Assembly: GCA_029449245.1 (NCBI GenBank)
Contig: JANATF010000006.1
Coordinates: 744,001-808,000 of the forward strand
Length of the DNA: 64,000 bases
Direction: 5' to 3'
From: Mortierella alpina
Lineage: Eukaryota; Mortierellomycota; Mortierellomycetes; Mortierellales; Mortierellaceae
Positions 22,934 through 32,471 of this stretch are shown here, in pieces. Positions within the stretch are counted from its first letter, which is position 1. Every line of letters begins with the position of its first letter. The position numbers and the translations under genes were made by a program. The notes under the pieces are model-generated. The model was not told the origin of the DNA and searched no databases. It worked only from the letters and a program-made list of their open reading frames with translations.

Positions 22934-24561
22934 GGAACTTTCGACGCCATTCAGCTCGTGCGATGGCAAAAAGGATACTCGTGAATGTCGGTTTCGCTAC
23001 GCTTACTCTCTTGGCGCACCATCATCACTCTCGAGAAAACTCAGAATACGCATAATCCGTATCTCCCGTGGAATGCGTTTGTTATGCGTCTGAAATGCTA
23101 TGCACGAGACTTTCAGAACGCGAGTGCCCTGACCATTACGAAAGAATATCACAGTGCCTGCGGTACAGCCATCTGCTTGGATGTGCCTAGCATCCCGTCC
23201 CCGAAGTCTACTCGCTGCTGTGGTACTTGCTTAAGGATCGATGCGTCAGTGGTTGGCATTATGGAAATTCATCTCTTCTGGCTATATGATCACTCTACCC
23301 GATGTTAAAGTTGCGTTTGCGAACGACGGCCAGTCGAAAAGAATTGAAAAGAGAGCTCACTGGTACGAGATGGATCATAACTGACAACTTCCGTTTTAAT
23401 TTGGGATGTATATGTTTGGTGTACAGCAGAGTAATGGTGCCATCATGGGATACCGTAACCTTTGTATGCCAAGGAGGTGATTGTCTTCGCTGTCAAAGGC
23501 GTGAGAGTATCCTTTGGCCCATGTTCGAGACTCATCTTTGGGCTGTCTAACATTACCAAGCAAGGTACTTAGGAATAGTACATGTCAGAGCATAGCACCG
23601 CACATCTTCCTTTTACCTTTGCTAAGCACACAGCGCTATGCACCCGGCTCTTTCTTACGCACAGATCAAGACATGGTCCACTTTTTCATGGGTAACCCGT
23701 CCACACGTTCCCGTGCATTTCTATGGTCCAATTCATTTTCCTCGTGTTGCATCACACAACATCTTTTCGTCTTTTCTCAGGATGTTCTCTATGTGTGATT
23801 CTTTCCCTCCTTCAAAGGTTTGTTGATGAGCGGGTATTAGTCGGGCAGGCACATGCCCATGCTGAATAAAAACGTGCGCACAGGGCACGCCGATCAGATT
23901 CATCAGCATCAAGATGTTGGCAACAATAACGCATCCAGTAGTTCGAGGTGCTTGGCTCAAACACAGGGCACAAGCATTTGCAAAGCATGCACTACTTACA
24001 ACTTTAAACTGCTCTGAATATGGACGATGCACTCTTCACGATGCCATAAGCAACTCCAGCCTTTACCCTATGGTTCCTAATGCTCCACAGGAGATGGGGC
24101 TTTCAGTGTAGAACATCGTTCTCGCCTTCAAAGAGTTGTGAAGTTGCATACTCTTATCGTTCATGCCAGCGATTTCGTTATATTGACAGTAAAATACTCT
24201 CAGGGCCATTGTGAACCTTCCTCTTGAAGAAAAGTCTGGGTCACCGTGTACACCCATATGCCCCCAAGCCAGCAGACGGCTCAGGCCTAGGGTACGATGG
24301 AACTTGTGCATCCACCGCGCGCGCGTAAGGTGCCGTGTGATTATCTTAAAACGCGTGGATGGCGTTTCCTCGTGCCTAATACTTGCCCCAGACAATCAGG
24401 TTCGCGTTCATTTTTTCCTATTTTAGCCTGCAGCTTATACGACGATGCCACAACCGACGTCACGAAGTCTTCGCATTCGAAGGAAGGCCGTGCGCTCCAT
24501 TCCGTTTACATTCCACTTCCACTCCCCGCTCTCAACCGCAAGGAAAGCACGACAAGCAACC
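22934..24561. other. Long intergenic region
   Basis: About 1.6 kb. I see no supported gene. Short open frames on both strands have no domain, and splice-compatible chains could not be made. Confidence 0.4.
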
Positions 24562-25530
24562 ATGGCCACAGGCGCATCCACTTTTGCATTCCACCTTTCG
24601 GGATGCTCGATGGCCCTTGCTCCTACAGTAAGGAACACGGTCTTGAGAAGCATCGCGAACCCAGCGCTGAATCACAGAGCCCTCTCGCGGTGGAGTTCGA
24701 ATAGGACTGTGCTCTCTTCATATTCGCGTCGCTGGAAGAGTGAAGTCGCGGCGGCAGGTCCTGGAGCAGGAACGCCTCATCCTCGTCCGACTACAGCCTC
24801 CCCAGGACTCTCGCCCTCGTCAGCAACTACGGTATCTACTACCGCAACATCTGCGCGCTCACCAGCAACCGAGGCAGGCACCACTGCCGCTGCCACGGCT
24901 TCGTCCAAGGTCAAGCTGAGTAGCAATGGCGGCGGAATCGACTTTGACAACAACAGTAAATACATGGACTGGAACTCGTATTTCTTGCTTCGCCGAACTC
25001 GACGCAATTACGAGCGTTTCTTCATGGTACCGTGTGCCTTGCTGGGTCTCGGAAGCGCGGGTTATTACTTTGCCAACAAGGACTTTGACCCGACACCAAT
25101 ATTCGGAATGGACCAGGTCTTGGTCTATGGCTTGGGTACGATCGCGGCAGGAATCGTGGGGCTGGCGATAGGACCTGTAGTTGGCAACATGGTCTTTCGA
25201 ACGGCGCATTCGAAAGCCAGGCCATTGGTGGACAGGGTATGTTCTATTTTGCTTGCGTTAACGTCGCCACTGTGGAAAAGAGAACTTACTCCTGTGTATA
25301 TGCATGTGCGATACTCATACGCTTTCAAATGAATGTGCATCAAAAAGATGGACAAGGAGTTCCACAAGCATATCGTCAAGAACAGGGCAGACCCTACTGC
25401 AAATTCTGTTCGCAACCCGGTCCCTGACTATTATGGTGAAAAGATAAAGTCTGTAAGCGAGTACCGAAAGTGGCTCAGGAAGCAGCGCGAGTACCGTCGC
25501 AAGGCCACGTTCTTTGTGGGTGTGGACTAA
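24562..25530 (+). CDS. PAM17: Presequence translocase motor subunit Pam17
   Basis: Exons 24562..25236 and 25348..25530 give 285 aa. The first frame Met is at 24445, but 24562 has the better context (AACCATGG) and leaves a proper presequence. Residues 1-~60 are Arg/Ser/Ala-rich, followed by a Ser/Thr/Ala linker. The family core begins at MDWNSYFLLRRTRRNYERF, with two membrane helices (VPCALLGLGSAGYYFA and VYGLGTIAAGIVGLAIGPVVG) separated by DFDPTPIFGMDQ. After the intron come KEFHKHIVKNRADP and NPVPDYYGEKIKSVSEYRKWLR, near-diagnostic of Pam17. It acts in the mitochondrial inner membrane with Tim23 and mtHsp70 in matrix import. The N-terminal linker is longer than in yeast (197 aa). Confidence 0.95.
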
Positions 25531-25741
25531 AGACTTTCAATGGCGCCGATGTCATGGTATTCGCAGAGGTGTCACGAGTGCACAAGGAGAGCGGAGATTG
25601 GTATCAGACGCTTTCCAGGGTAATTGCAGCATACACCTGCGCGAACGAGCTAAATAAATAAATAAAAAAGGCCGCACTTGTTCAACTCCAAAAACTCTAC
25701 TGTCCATGATACAGAACCTTGATGGTGTCGTTGTCATTTAT

Positions 25742-26149
25742 TCAACCCGGCATCCTGGCCTGACTGTATTCTCTGCTGCTACTGTCGATATCGATCACTA
25801 CTGATGCATTCTCGGGTATTCCTGGTGATGCTGGTAAATGTCCTGGTGAATCAGTGGGTGACATATTAGCGGCTGGCGGGTCTGGGGTCATCGCCTCTGA
25901 CGCTGGAATAGATGAGTCCGCGTCGTAGCTTGGAGGTGGCGGCGCAGCAACGCCAACGTCGTTTCTTGAGTATGGAGGAAGGGTTTCAGATGGGTCTCTA
26001 AGTGGTAAAATGAGCGCTAAAGTCCCACCCGAGGCAGCTGAAGCTACAGTGAAGGCTTTCTTTTGGCGTTGGCTCATGATGTAGCAAAAGCAACCTAGGG
26101 CTTGGAGAAAGATGCAGACAGCAATCAAAAGCGTCCAGGGAGGAGCCAT
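25742..26149 (-). CDS. Small single-pass membrane protein with PPxY motif (1 of 3)
   Basis: Intronless, 135 aa. One hydrophobic helix at residues ~5-25 (WTLLIAVCIFLQALGCFCYI) is followed by basic SQRQKK, predicting a short lumenal N-terminus and a cytoplasmic tail. The tail is Pro/Ser/Asp-rich and disordered, with a PPSY motif in APPPPSYDAD and a degenerate LPPYS. PPxY peptides bind WW domains of Nedd4/Rsp5 ubiquitin ligases. It is the last of three same-strand neighbours of this design. No family name applies, and function is inferred only from architecture. Confidence 0.65.
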   Translation of the reverse strand: MAPPWTLLIAVCIFLQALGCFCYIMSQRQKKAFTVASAASGGTLALILPLRDPSETLPPYSRNDVGVAAPPPPSYDADSSIPASEAMTPDPPAANMSPTDSPGHLPASPGIPENASVVIDIDSSSREYSQARMPG

Positions 26150-26355
26150 ATCTTGGTCTTGGTCCTGTCAGTGGATACGGAATGAAATAGCAATATGGCA
26201 GATGTATATGAGGGAAGCTTGAGGTCGGGAGAGACTCATGTCGCTTCAGGTACTGTGAAAAAGAATTTAAAATGATCAGAGGGAGATGACTGCAAGTTTT
26301 CAAGTCTTTGGATTGTTTTCATACCATGGCCCCAAAAAAGAAAACGTGAACGAGC

Positions 26356-26362
26356 CTTTATA
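26356..26362 (-). promoter_or_regulatory. TATA box
   Basis: TATAAAG on the minus strand, about 205 nt before the start of the PPxY protein at 26149. Confidence 0.45.
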
Positions 26363-26890
26363 ATCGCGCACTTGGCTCATGGAACTCCGGGAATGTGGGC
26401 GGAAGGAGAGGGCATGGGGAGGGAGAATTGATATCCAATGGCGGTGATTTACTGTGCGCCACTCGGCGAAGCACGTTGCAGGGCTCGAATAGGTGTTTGT
26501 GAGACGGTGCAATTGGCCGTCGAAGCATGCACGTATACGCGCTCAATTGAAGCCCACGCGAGGTCAAGGGCATGCTAATCCTAGAGCGTTGCTCTTTCTT
26601 GGAGCCATAAGTTGGCGTCACTTGAGACTCCAAAGTCGACAGCCCAAGCCTGTGACACCCGCCGAGGTGAGACGTTTATCTGCCTGATTAAAGTTGGTCC
26701 GGGCAGTCCGCTGACATTGGAACACAAAGAGTAGCCTTTGCATTCATTCCAAATATCATGGCAACACTGAAGGTGAACAATGTCGTACAGTATCGAAATG
26801 ATCGTCGTGTTATATTATACAATGGCGCGCGCTATCACTACATGATTCTATATGTACAGAGGGAGAGGACTTGCAGACTGAAGGACACTC
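26363..26890. other. Intergenic region
   Basis: About 530 nt between the tandem PPxY genes. No further gene is evident. Confidence 0.4.
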
Positions 26891-27451
26891 TCAGTTTCGA
26901 GAAATGGTCTGGCTTGACTGCGGGGTATCTGTACTCCGACTTAATTCGGGATATGCTGGCGGCTCAGGCGCCGCTGAACCTGGATCCATCTCGATGATGG
27001 CCGCCAACGGTGGAGATCGAGTAACATTGGTCCGAGACCGTGAGTAAGAAGGAGGGGGGACATCGGGAACTGCTACACCGCCAGAGGCGCCGTTCTGGTT
27101 CATGGCAGGGATCTCTACAATAACGGCACTTTCACCAGGCAAAGGTGCAGATCCGTTGTAGACGGGTGGTGGTTCGGAGAGAAAGGTCATAGAGTCCACA
27201 GTGGATGATCGCTGAACTTGACCTCTGTTTTGCGGGTTGCTCCTGTTGCTACTAGTGTTGCTCGGCCGGCGAGAGTCCCGTGAGTCCATCGGCATATACA
27301 CTGAATGGGCAAAGCCGCGACGGGCAGTCATGAGCGGCTCCCCATTGATGGTAACGGAAGGGCCTTCTTGGTTTTTCTTGTTCGACTTGAGGCACCAGAG
27401 GATCACTGAGACAATTGCGATTGATACGAGGGAAACGATGTAATAGTTCAT
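26891..27451 (-). CDS. Single-pass membrane protein with three PPxY motifs (2 of 3)
   Basis: Intronless, 186 aa. The helix at residues ~3-20 (YYIVSLVSIAIVSVILWCL) is followed by KSNKKN. The cytoplasmic tail is disordered (Ser/Asn/Arg, then Pro-rich) and carries three PPxY motifs: EPPPVYNG, VPPPSYSR and EPPAYPEL. Three motifs spaced 25-50 residues apart are what multivalent WW-domain ligands show. It shares architecture but little linear sequence with the genes at 25742 and 28293. The likely role, inferred, is a membrane-tethered adaptor for an Rsp5-type ligase. Confidence 0.7.
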   Translation of the reverse strand: MNYYIVSLVSIAIVSVILWCLKSNKKNQEGPSVTINGEPLMTARRGFAHSVYMPMDSRDSRRPSNTSSNRSNPQNRGQVQRSSTVDSMTFLSEPPPVYNGSAPLPGESAVIVEIPAMNQNGASGGVAVPDVPPPSYSRSRTNVTRSPPLAAIIEMDPGSAAPEPPAYPELSRSTDTPQSSQTISRN

Positions 27452-27657
27452 GAATGTGCTCTGTATGCGTGTGTGCGTATGTGTGCGCTTGAAGAGCGAG
27501 GTTGTTTTTGGGTTCTTTGATGAAGCTGGCAGCTGGAAGCCAGGAAAAAGTGTGCTGTTGAAGATAAACCGTAGAGTGGAAGGCGCAAACAGAATTGTCT
27601 ATCGTTTCGTTGAGATTGTTGGATTGCTGGACTGAGCGAGAGCCAGGGACGGTCAGG

Positions 27658-27665
27658 TATATATA
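27658..27665 (-). promoter_or_regulatory. TATA box
   Basis: A TATATATA run (minus strand TTATATAT) about 210 nt before the ATG at 27451. Confidence 0.5.
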
Positions 27666-28292
27666 AGTGTTTTTTTGGGTGCCAACCACCACCCGCCTAC
27701 TTGATGAGGTCATTCGAATTTCCAACAGCTGGTTTCACAAGCTTCCAAGGTTTCCGAGGAACCTTTAAAGCACAACACAACACACAGACCGCTGCGCTCA
27801 TGGACCTTCTCAATGGTACGCGGCAGACGTATTGAACAGCCACGGCTGCTGGCATGCACGCTAGCTACGATGGAATACACCAACTTTAACTTCACGGGAA
27901 CCGGCAACTACTGATCACCAGAGTCGACGGCAGCCTCATCGACTTTGGTACTACAATCCGTCATGTCTCACTTTTCAAACAACTTAACAACTTTAAAAAA
28001 AGACGTCGCCAAACTCATCGGCACCGAAGTAGTTCCGAGAGCTATGTGATAAGCTACAGTATGTCTCGATAGTAGCCAATGACGACTTGGAATACATTCT
28101 CATTTGACTCATGCACTGCTTGTTCGACGGTGTCCACGATGTGTCTATTTCTGATCCAATTGCACCGCTAATGGTAGCTGTTCAATATGACAGTTATCGA
28201 GTTATACAAGTGGATTTAATGGAAGTTTGCAATGCATCTGCGAGATGGATGCAGCAGGAGATACAATTACAGAGTACAGAGGCAGCTCTTGA
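27666..28292. other. Intergenic region
   Basis: About 630 nt. A 28-codon frame starting MSHFSNNLTT (27963) is too short and unsupported to call. Nothing else was recognised. Confidence 0.4.
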
Positions 28293-28940
28293 CTACATGT
28301 GCACGACTATGGACGGGCACATTACAGAGACAGGCGACAATGGGAGGACGTTTCTAGTGAGTTGCTGGCGTTGCGGTAGTGGATCGAGCCTGTCGCTTGT
28401 AGACATTGCTATTGTGGCTCTTCTGGACGTTGTCATCGAAGAGGAGGACGCCTCTTGAGCTGCTGTTGGACAGGAGTGAATCTGTGGTCTCAAAGCACTA
28501 TGTGCAGTCTCCGGTATGGTTATGGCGGTTAGATCGTTATTGAGTGCAGCGACTGCCGTGCTTGCATCGGCGCTGGCTCCGTGTCTTCTGCTTGACAACG
28601 ATCTGCCAAGACTGGCGGGGCTGGATTTTCTGCGTGATTTGGCGCTGGGGACCAGTGTTGAAAATGGAGGAGGTGGGGGATCATCCGCAAACTCAAGATG
28701 CTGGTCCTTAATTGTGTACACTGGTGGAGGTAAAGTGATATCGAGCGATGTGGAGGAGCTGCCGTACTGCTCGCCGAGCGCAATCCGCTGGGTCATAGGA
28801 TCTTCAACCAGTACCTCAGGGCCTGTTGTTTGCACGGCAGATCGCCTTGACCGTTTGTGGAAGAGATATATGAGCACAGCGCCTTTGCTGACAACGAGCA
28901 GGGAAAACAAGACGATGACAAAGATGTCGGCCATTGACAT
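28293..28940 (-). CDS. Single-pass membrane protein with PPxY motif (3 of 3)
   Basis: Intronless, 215 aa. The helix at residues ~5-27 (IFVIVLFSLLVVSKGAVLIYLF) is followed by HKRSRRS. The tail has one clear PPxY motif (LPPPVYTIK) and a second Pro cluster (DPPPPPFS), then Ser/Arg-rich disordered sequence with SRRKSS and SLSSRR sites. It is the first of three tandem genes of the same plan. A 115-codon frame on the opposite strand (28111-28458) overlaps its 3' end and is treated as a shadow. Confidence 0.65.
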   Translation of the reverse strand: MSMADIFVIVLFSLLVVSKGAVLIYLFHKRSRRSAVQTTGPEVLVEDPMTQRIALGEQYGSSSTSLDITLPPPVYTIKDQHLEFADDPPPPPFSTLVPSAKSRRKSSPASLGRSLSSRRHGASADASTAVAALNNDLTAITIPETAHSALRPQIHSCPTAAQEASSSSMTTSRRATIAMSTSDRLDPLPQRQQLTRNVLPLSPVSVMCPSIVVHM

Positions 28941-29040
28941 TGATAACTTTTATGGGTATTAGTGGTATTGGATACATAAAGAAAAAGCGAGTGATTATGT
29001 GGCTCAGAGAACACGGGCTCTTAAGAACGGACCTTTGCGC

Positions 29041-29047
29041 TTTATAT
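29041..29047 (-). promoter_or_regulatory. TATA box
   Basis: TATAAAG on the minus strand, about 100 nt before the ATG at 28940. Confidence 0.5.
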
Positions 29048-29447
29048 CGCCCCGGGAGAATCTCGTGTCCTTTTTCTGTGGTCGAGACTGTTCTATTCTT
29101 CGAACTTGCACAGATGTCAAAGTTAATGCGGCTGCAATCGCAGGTAGAAGCCAGCCTCGCCTGACAATTTTTTTTTTCCGTCTGAAGGCCAACTGGTCCG
29201 TTGTGAGGAACAATAAACAATAGTAGATTCCAGACTGACCCGTGCCTCCTCGCCCACCATAGGACCCGTTTGACATAGCTGCTCCCTTCGAAAATTGAGG
29301 GGCAATCTTCCTCATCATTTGATCGCCGATTTCGATCGTGAGGCTGTGAGCGAGCGCTGCAGAAAGTGCAATTTAACACGCTCTGTAGCGACAATCAACC
29401 GGCGCAGCACAAAAGTCTGTTAGATTGACCCATGGGACACATTCACG

Positions 29448-29454
29448 TATAAAA
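29448..29454 (+). promoter_or_regulatory. TATA box
   Basis: TATAAAA, about 105 nt upstream of the ATG at 29556. Confidence 0.5.
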
Positions 29455-29555
29455 AAACGACCTGAAAGCAAACAAGAGGAGTACTCAGAAAGCTCTGCTC
29501 TCTTTGTACGCTTTTCTATACCCTTCTCAACGAATCACATCGACGTGTCCCGACC

Positions 29556-29918
29556 ATGCACTTCACCACCGCGATCTTCGCCTTAACTGCCTTGGCCGTC
29601 TCCACTCAAGCCATCGAGACAGCCGCTTCGGACAATGCAGATGCCACGAAAATTCTCATCAATCCAATCACATACCCCGAGTACTACCCAATCCATCCTT
29701 ACCTCCCACCCATGGTGTATCCTCGCTCGGAACTCTCGACCTCCGCTGCTGCTCCACAGGGTCATGGCGAAAGCAAGATTGCGATCAACTCTGAAGATGA
29801 GAACGATTTGGACGAGGAGGGTAGCGACAAATTCATGATGCCGTACTACCCCGGCCGCTGGTGGGGACGTCGTCCTTACTGGTACGGCCCTTATCGTTAC
29901 CGCCGCTACATGTACTAA
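29556..29918 (+). CDS. Small secreted protein with Tyr/Arg/Trp-rich tail
   Basis: Intronless, 120 aa. The signal peptide is residues 1-19 (MHFTTAIFALTALAVSTQA). A Pro/Tyr-rich segment follows (PEYYPIHPYLPPMVYP), then an acidic block (SEDENDLDEEGSD). The last 27 residues contain 8 Tyr, 3 Trp and 6 Arg (YYPGRWWGRRPYWYG...). It has no cysteine. The family is unknown. The next gene downstream has the same plan: signal peptide starting MHF, an acidic patch, then an aromatic tail. Candidate wall-associated or effector-like protein, by inference only. Confidence 0.7.
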   Translation: MHFTTAIFALTALAVSTQAIETAASDNADATKILINPITYPEYYPIHPYLPPMVYPRSELSTSAAAPQGHGESKIAINSEDENDLDEEGSDKFMMPYYPGRWWGRRPYWYGPYRYRRYMY

Positions 29919-30512
29919 GACCTAGGTCGAATGTCAGAGCCAAGGAGAAACAGACATGCGCACTGCGTGAATGCGTTTGTCCCTGTTTTAGGTCTTTCAG
30001 ACTATGCATCTGAGGTCTTCAGCAACAGTACCTACCCTTGTTGAGGCCCTTCAAAATCAAACAGAAAAAAAAATACACGCTGATTTTTCTGGTTGTCTCC
30101 GTGGTTCTCATGGAATTTTGAAAGCGTTTAATGCATGACTCGATTACGAAGCCATCATTCCAGTTCTCTAGTGCAGGTATTGCCCGTAGATATCTTCATG
30201 CGCATTGATCATACCGATTGAGAAGATCCGATGAAGGCGGAAGTGGTCTTTCCGTGATGAATCGCAATCACTGAGAATATGCGATGACACTTTTTCCCCT
30301 ATCGATAATCAGCTTGGCATCCTGCGGCCAGTATGACTTTTTGAATGGTCTACAGACAAATCATGTAACAGGCTGTAAGCCTAGTATAAATACATTGCCC
30401 CTCTTCTCGTCAGACAGGCAAAACAACTCTGCTTGTATTCTTTATTGCCTTGCAGACTACAACTAACAAGCCAGTAAAAGTACCACCTATTCAGCGAGAG
30501 CGATCAAGAACC
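29919..30512. other. Intergenic region with TATA box
   Basis: About 590 nt. It includes the 3' UTR of the first small secreted gene and the promoter of the second, with TATAAAT at 30385-30391. No other gene was seen. Confidence 0.4.
30385..30391 (+). promoter_or_regulatory. TATA box
   Basis: TATAAAT about 125 nt before the ATG at 30513. Confidence 0.5.
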
Positions 30513-30845
30513 ATGCACTTCAAGCGTGACGCCATAATTTTCTTCGCGGCAACTCTGTTGGTCCTGCCATCGACGTACGCTGCATCTCTAGGGGATCCTA
30601 CTCTAGTCTCGGCCGCCTCTGCTCCATCAGTTTTTGCTAATGTCCAAGGCGGTCTGATGCCCACTCCACAGCCGACTCCTCACGAAGCCCAAGCCCCTGC
30701 GGTTCAGGCCAACGAAGATATTTTGTCTCAGGCAGATGCTGGAGCCAGCCCCGAGTGGGACGACGACGGCGAAGTATCTAAGTGCGGATATTGCGGCCAT
30801 CACTGGGGTTGCGGTTGGCACTGGCCTTCGTGGTGCTGCTGGTAG
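30513..30845 (+). CDS. Small secreted protein with Cys/Trp/His-rich tail
   Basis: Intronless, 110 aa. The start MHFKRDAI is chosen because it begins a standard signal peptide (residues 1-23, ending PSTYAA); upstream codons in the open frame are polar. The middle is Ala/Pro/Gln-rich (PTPQPTPHEAQAPA), then acidic (EWDDDGE). The last 21 residues hold 5 Cys, 5 Trp and 3 His (CGYCGHHWGCGWHW...WCCW). Such a cluster could bind metal or cross-link. The family is unknown. It is a same-strand neighbour of the gene at 29556 with a matching layout. Confidence 0.7.
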   Translation: MHFKRDAIIFFAATLLVLPSTYAASLGDPTLVSAASAPSVFANVQGGLMPTPQPTPHEAQAPAVQANEDILSQADAGASPEWDDDGEVSKCGYCGHHWGCGWHWPSWCCW

Positions 30846-31673
30846 AAAGCGAATCAGGCGAGCGTGCTCGATGATAGCATCAGAAGATTCGTCGCGTCAG
30901 ATTACCATATAGTGCCCCCTCATCCGCAGAGTAAAAAAAGCTGTTTGTTCATGCAACCATGACAGTTCGACTTTGACATGAATAATCCTAGTCGAGGCGT
31001 TCCAGAAATGATTGGCGGGTTGTGGGTGAGCAAAATCGACCCCTGTGTAAGGTCGATAGTGCATTTCTAGCGAATCCTGCCCGCGCGTTGCGACACGCGC
31101 ATCCATTACGCTCATCCATTGGAACAGGAGGCATAGGTGGTTGGTCCAAGCGATGAAGGGAACCTTTGAGCAGGGCTTAGACGATGTTGAGTCCAAGTGG
31201 ACTCGGTGGACATCTACTACGTCAACGTGTGCCTTGTGCATGCCCGCGCATGAGAGCACGGTAAAGGTCATGCGCGTGGGCCGAAAAATGACTTCATAAA
31301 ACCTTAAAAAAGGTACACTGCCCCATCCGCCGTTTGAAGATCGACTTCAACATGCATCAAGGAGGGCGGGTAGAGAATATGCATTCACCAATGCTGTAGG
31401 CACAATAACACTTGCTCATGAGGACCGTGATAACTTGGTTCTCAAGAAGGGTTCTAGAGGACTATAAAACGCCCTGACATTGTTCTTCTCTATGCCATTA
31501 TCTTTCATCCTCATCAACGCACACACCTACACTTTGCAAGGGACCAACATCCCGCACTCTACACTTTCCAGCTTCACCATTTCTACTTACCGACGACTTG
31601 ACTGCAAAACCCAGTTTTACAACATATTACAACAGCCGGAAACACAAAGTTCTCTGACCGACAACTATTCAAA
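30846..31673. other. Intergenic region
   Basis: About 830 nt, promoter of the Gly-rich gene (TATAAAA at 31463-31469). A minus-strand open frame at 30897-31271 has no recognisable feature. Confidence 0.4.
31463..31469 (+). promoter_or_regulatory. TATA box
   Basis: TATAAAA about 210 nt before the ATG at 31674. Confidence 0.5.
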
Positions 31674-32351
31674 ATGTCTCTGAGCACAGGCGGCATCATT
31701 GGCGTGTCAGTCTCTGCGGGCGTTCTTGCCATTGTCCTAGTTTACATCGTCTGGATCCTCCATAAACGCAAGAGGAGAACGTCTACATGGCCACCCTCCG
31801 ATCCTGAGAAGGCAGCACCAAACATGACTACCGGAAAGAGCGCCATCTCTAGTACCACTGCCAACGTCAACAAACCCACTGCTGGTAGAGGTGCTGCCAC
31901 CCAGAAGTCCACCCCTGGCGCAGGTGCTCAAACCAAGACATCTACCAAGAAACCAGTGACCAAGCAGTTTGGTGGTAGTGGTGGTGGTGGCACCAAACAA
32001 TATACCAGCAATGCTCGATCGATGGAAGTCTTCATGGTCGGTAGCGACTGCGGATCGCCTGCTCCCCAGGATACTCATTCACATAGCAATGCTGTCAGCC
32101 GCGGATATCATGTATCGGATTATCCTGTTCAGGACACCACAGTCACGTCGCACTCTAGCGGACATGGCTACTCTGGCGGATACGGAGGACATGATCACGG
32201 AGGAGGAGGAGGAGGCTATGGAGGAGGAAGCTATGGAGGAGACGGAGGAGGAAGCTATGGAGGAGGAAGCTATGGAGGAGACAGTGGTGGTGGAGGTTGC
32301 AGCAGTGGTGGTGGAGATAGTGGAGGCTGCAGCGGCGGTGGTGATTTTTGA
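31674..32351 (+). CDS. Single-pass membrane protein with Gly/Tyr-rich repeat tail
   Basis: Intronless, 225 aa. The TM helix at residues ~7-29 (GIIGVSVSAGVLAIVLVYIVWIL) is followed by HKRKRR. A Thr/Lys-rich linker leads to a His/Ser segment and a Gly-rich tail built of GGYGG, GGGSYGG and GGD units, ending CSSGGGDSGGCSGGGDF. The tail is encoded by a 12-15 bp repeat (around 32205-32281) that can also be read in another frame. Gly/Tyr repeats are prone to phase separation. No family was recognised. Confidence 0.7.
   Translation: MSLSTGGIIGVSVSAGVLAIVLVYIVWILHKRKRRTSTWPPSDPEKAAPNMTTGKSAISSTTANVNKPTAGRGAATQKSTPGAGAQTKTSTKKPVTKQFGGSGGGGTKQYTSNARSMEVFMVGSDCGSPAPQDTHSHSNAVSRGYHVSDYPVQDTTVTSHSSGHGYSGGYGGHDHGGGGGGYGGGSYGGDGGGSYGGGSYGGDSGGGGCSSGGGDSGGCSGGGDF
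32205..32281 (+). repeat. GGAGGAAGCTATGGA tandem repeat
   Basis: Five or so units of 12-18 bp based on GGAGGAAGCTATGGA, encoding GGSYG/GGD in the Gly-rich protein. Confidence 0.7.
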
Positions 32352-32471
32352 CCTGAACGCGCCAGCCCTACAGCTTTTTTTTTATCAGTAGGCCATACAC
32401 TGCTCGAAACGAAGATGCAAGAAAATATATGTTTAATGTGCTCAAAAATGCCCTGGCTATCGATTTCGTAT

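Larger units (their letters stand above)
28941..29555. other. Divergent intergenic region
   Basis: About 615 nt with one TATA box for each flanking gene (29041-29047 minus, 29448-29454 plus). Overlapping open frames here on both strands show no domain. Confidence 0.4.

Noticed and set aside
28111-28458. Plus-strand 115-codon frame
   Set aside because: Overlaps the 3' end of the PPxY gene on the other strand and shows no domain or start context.
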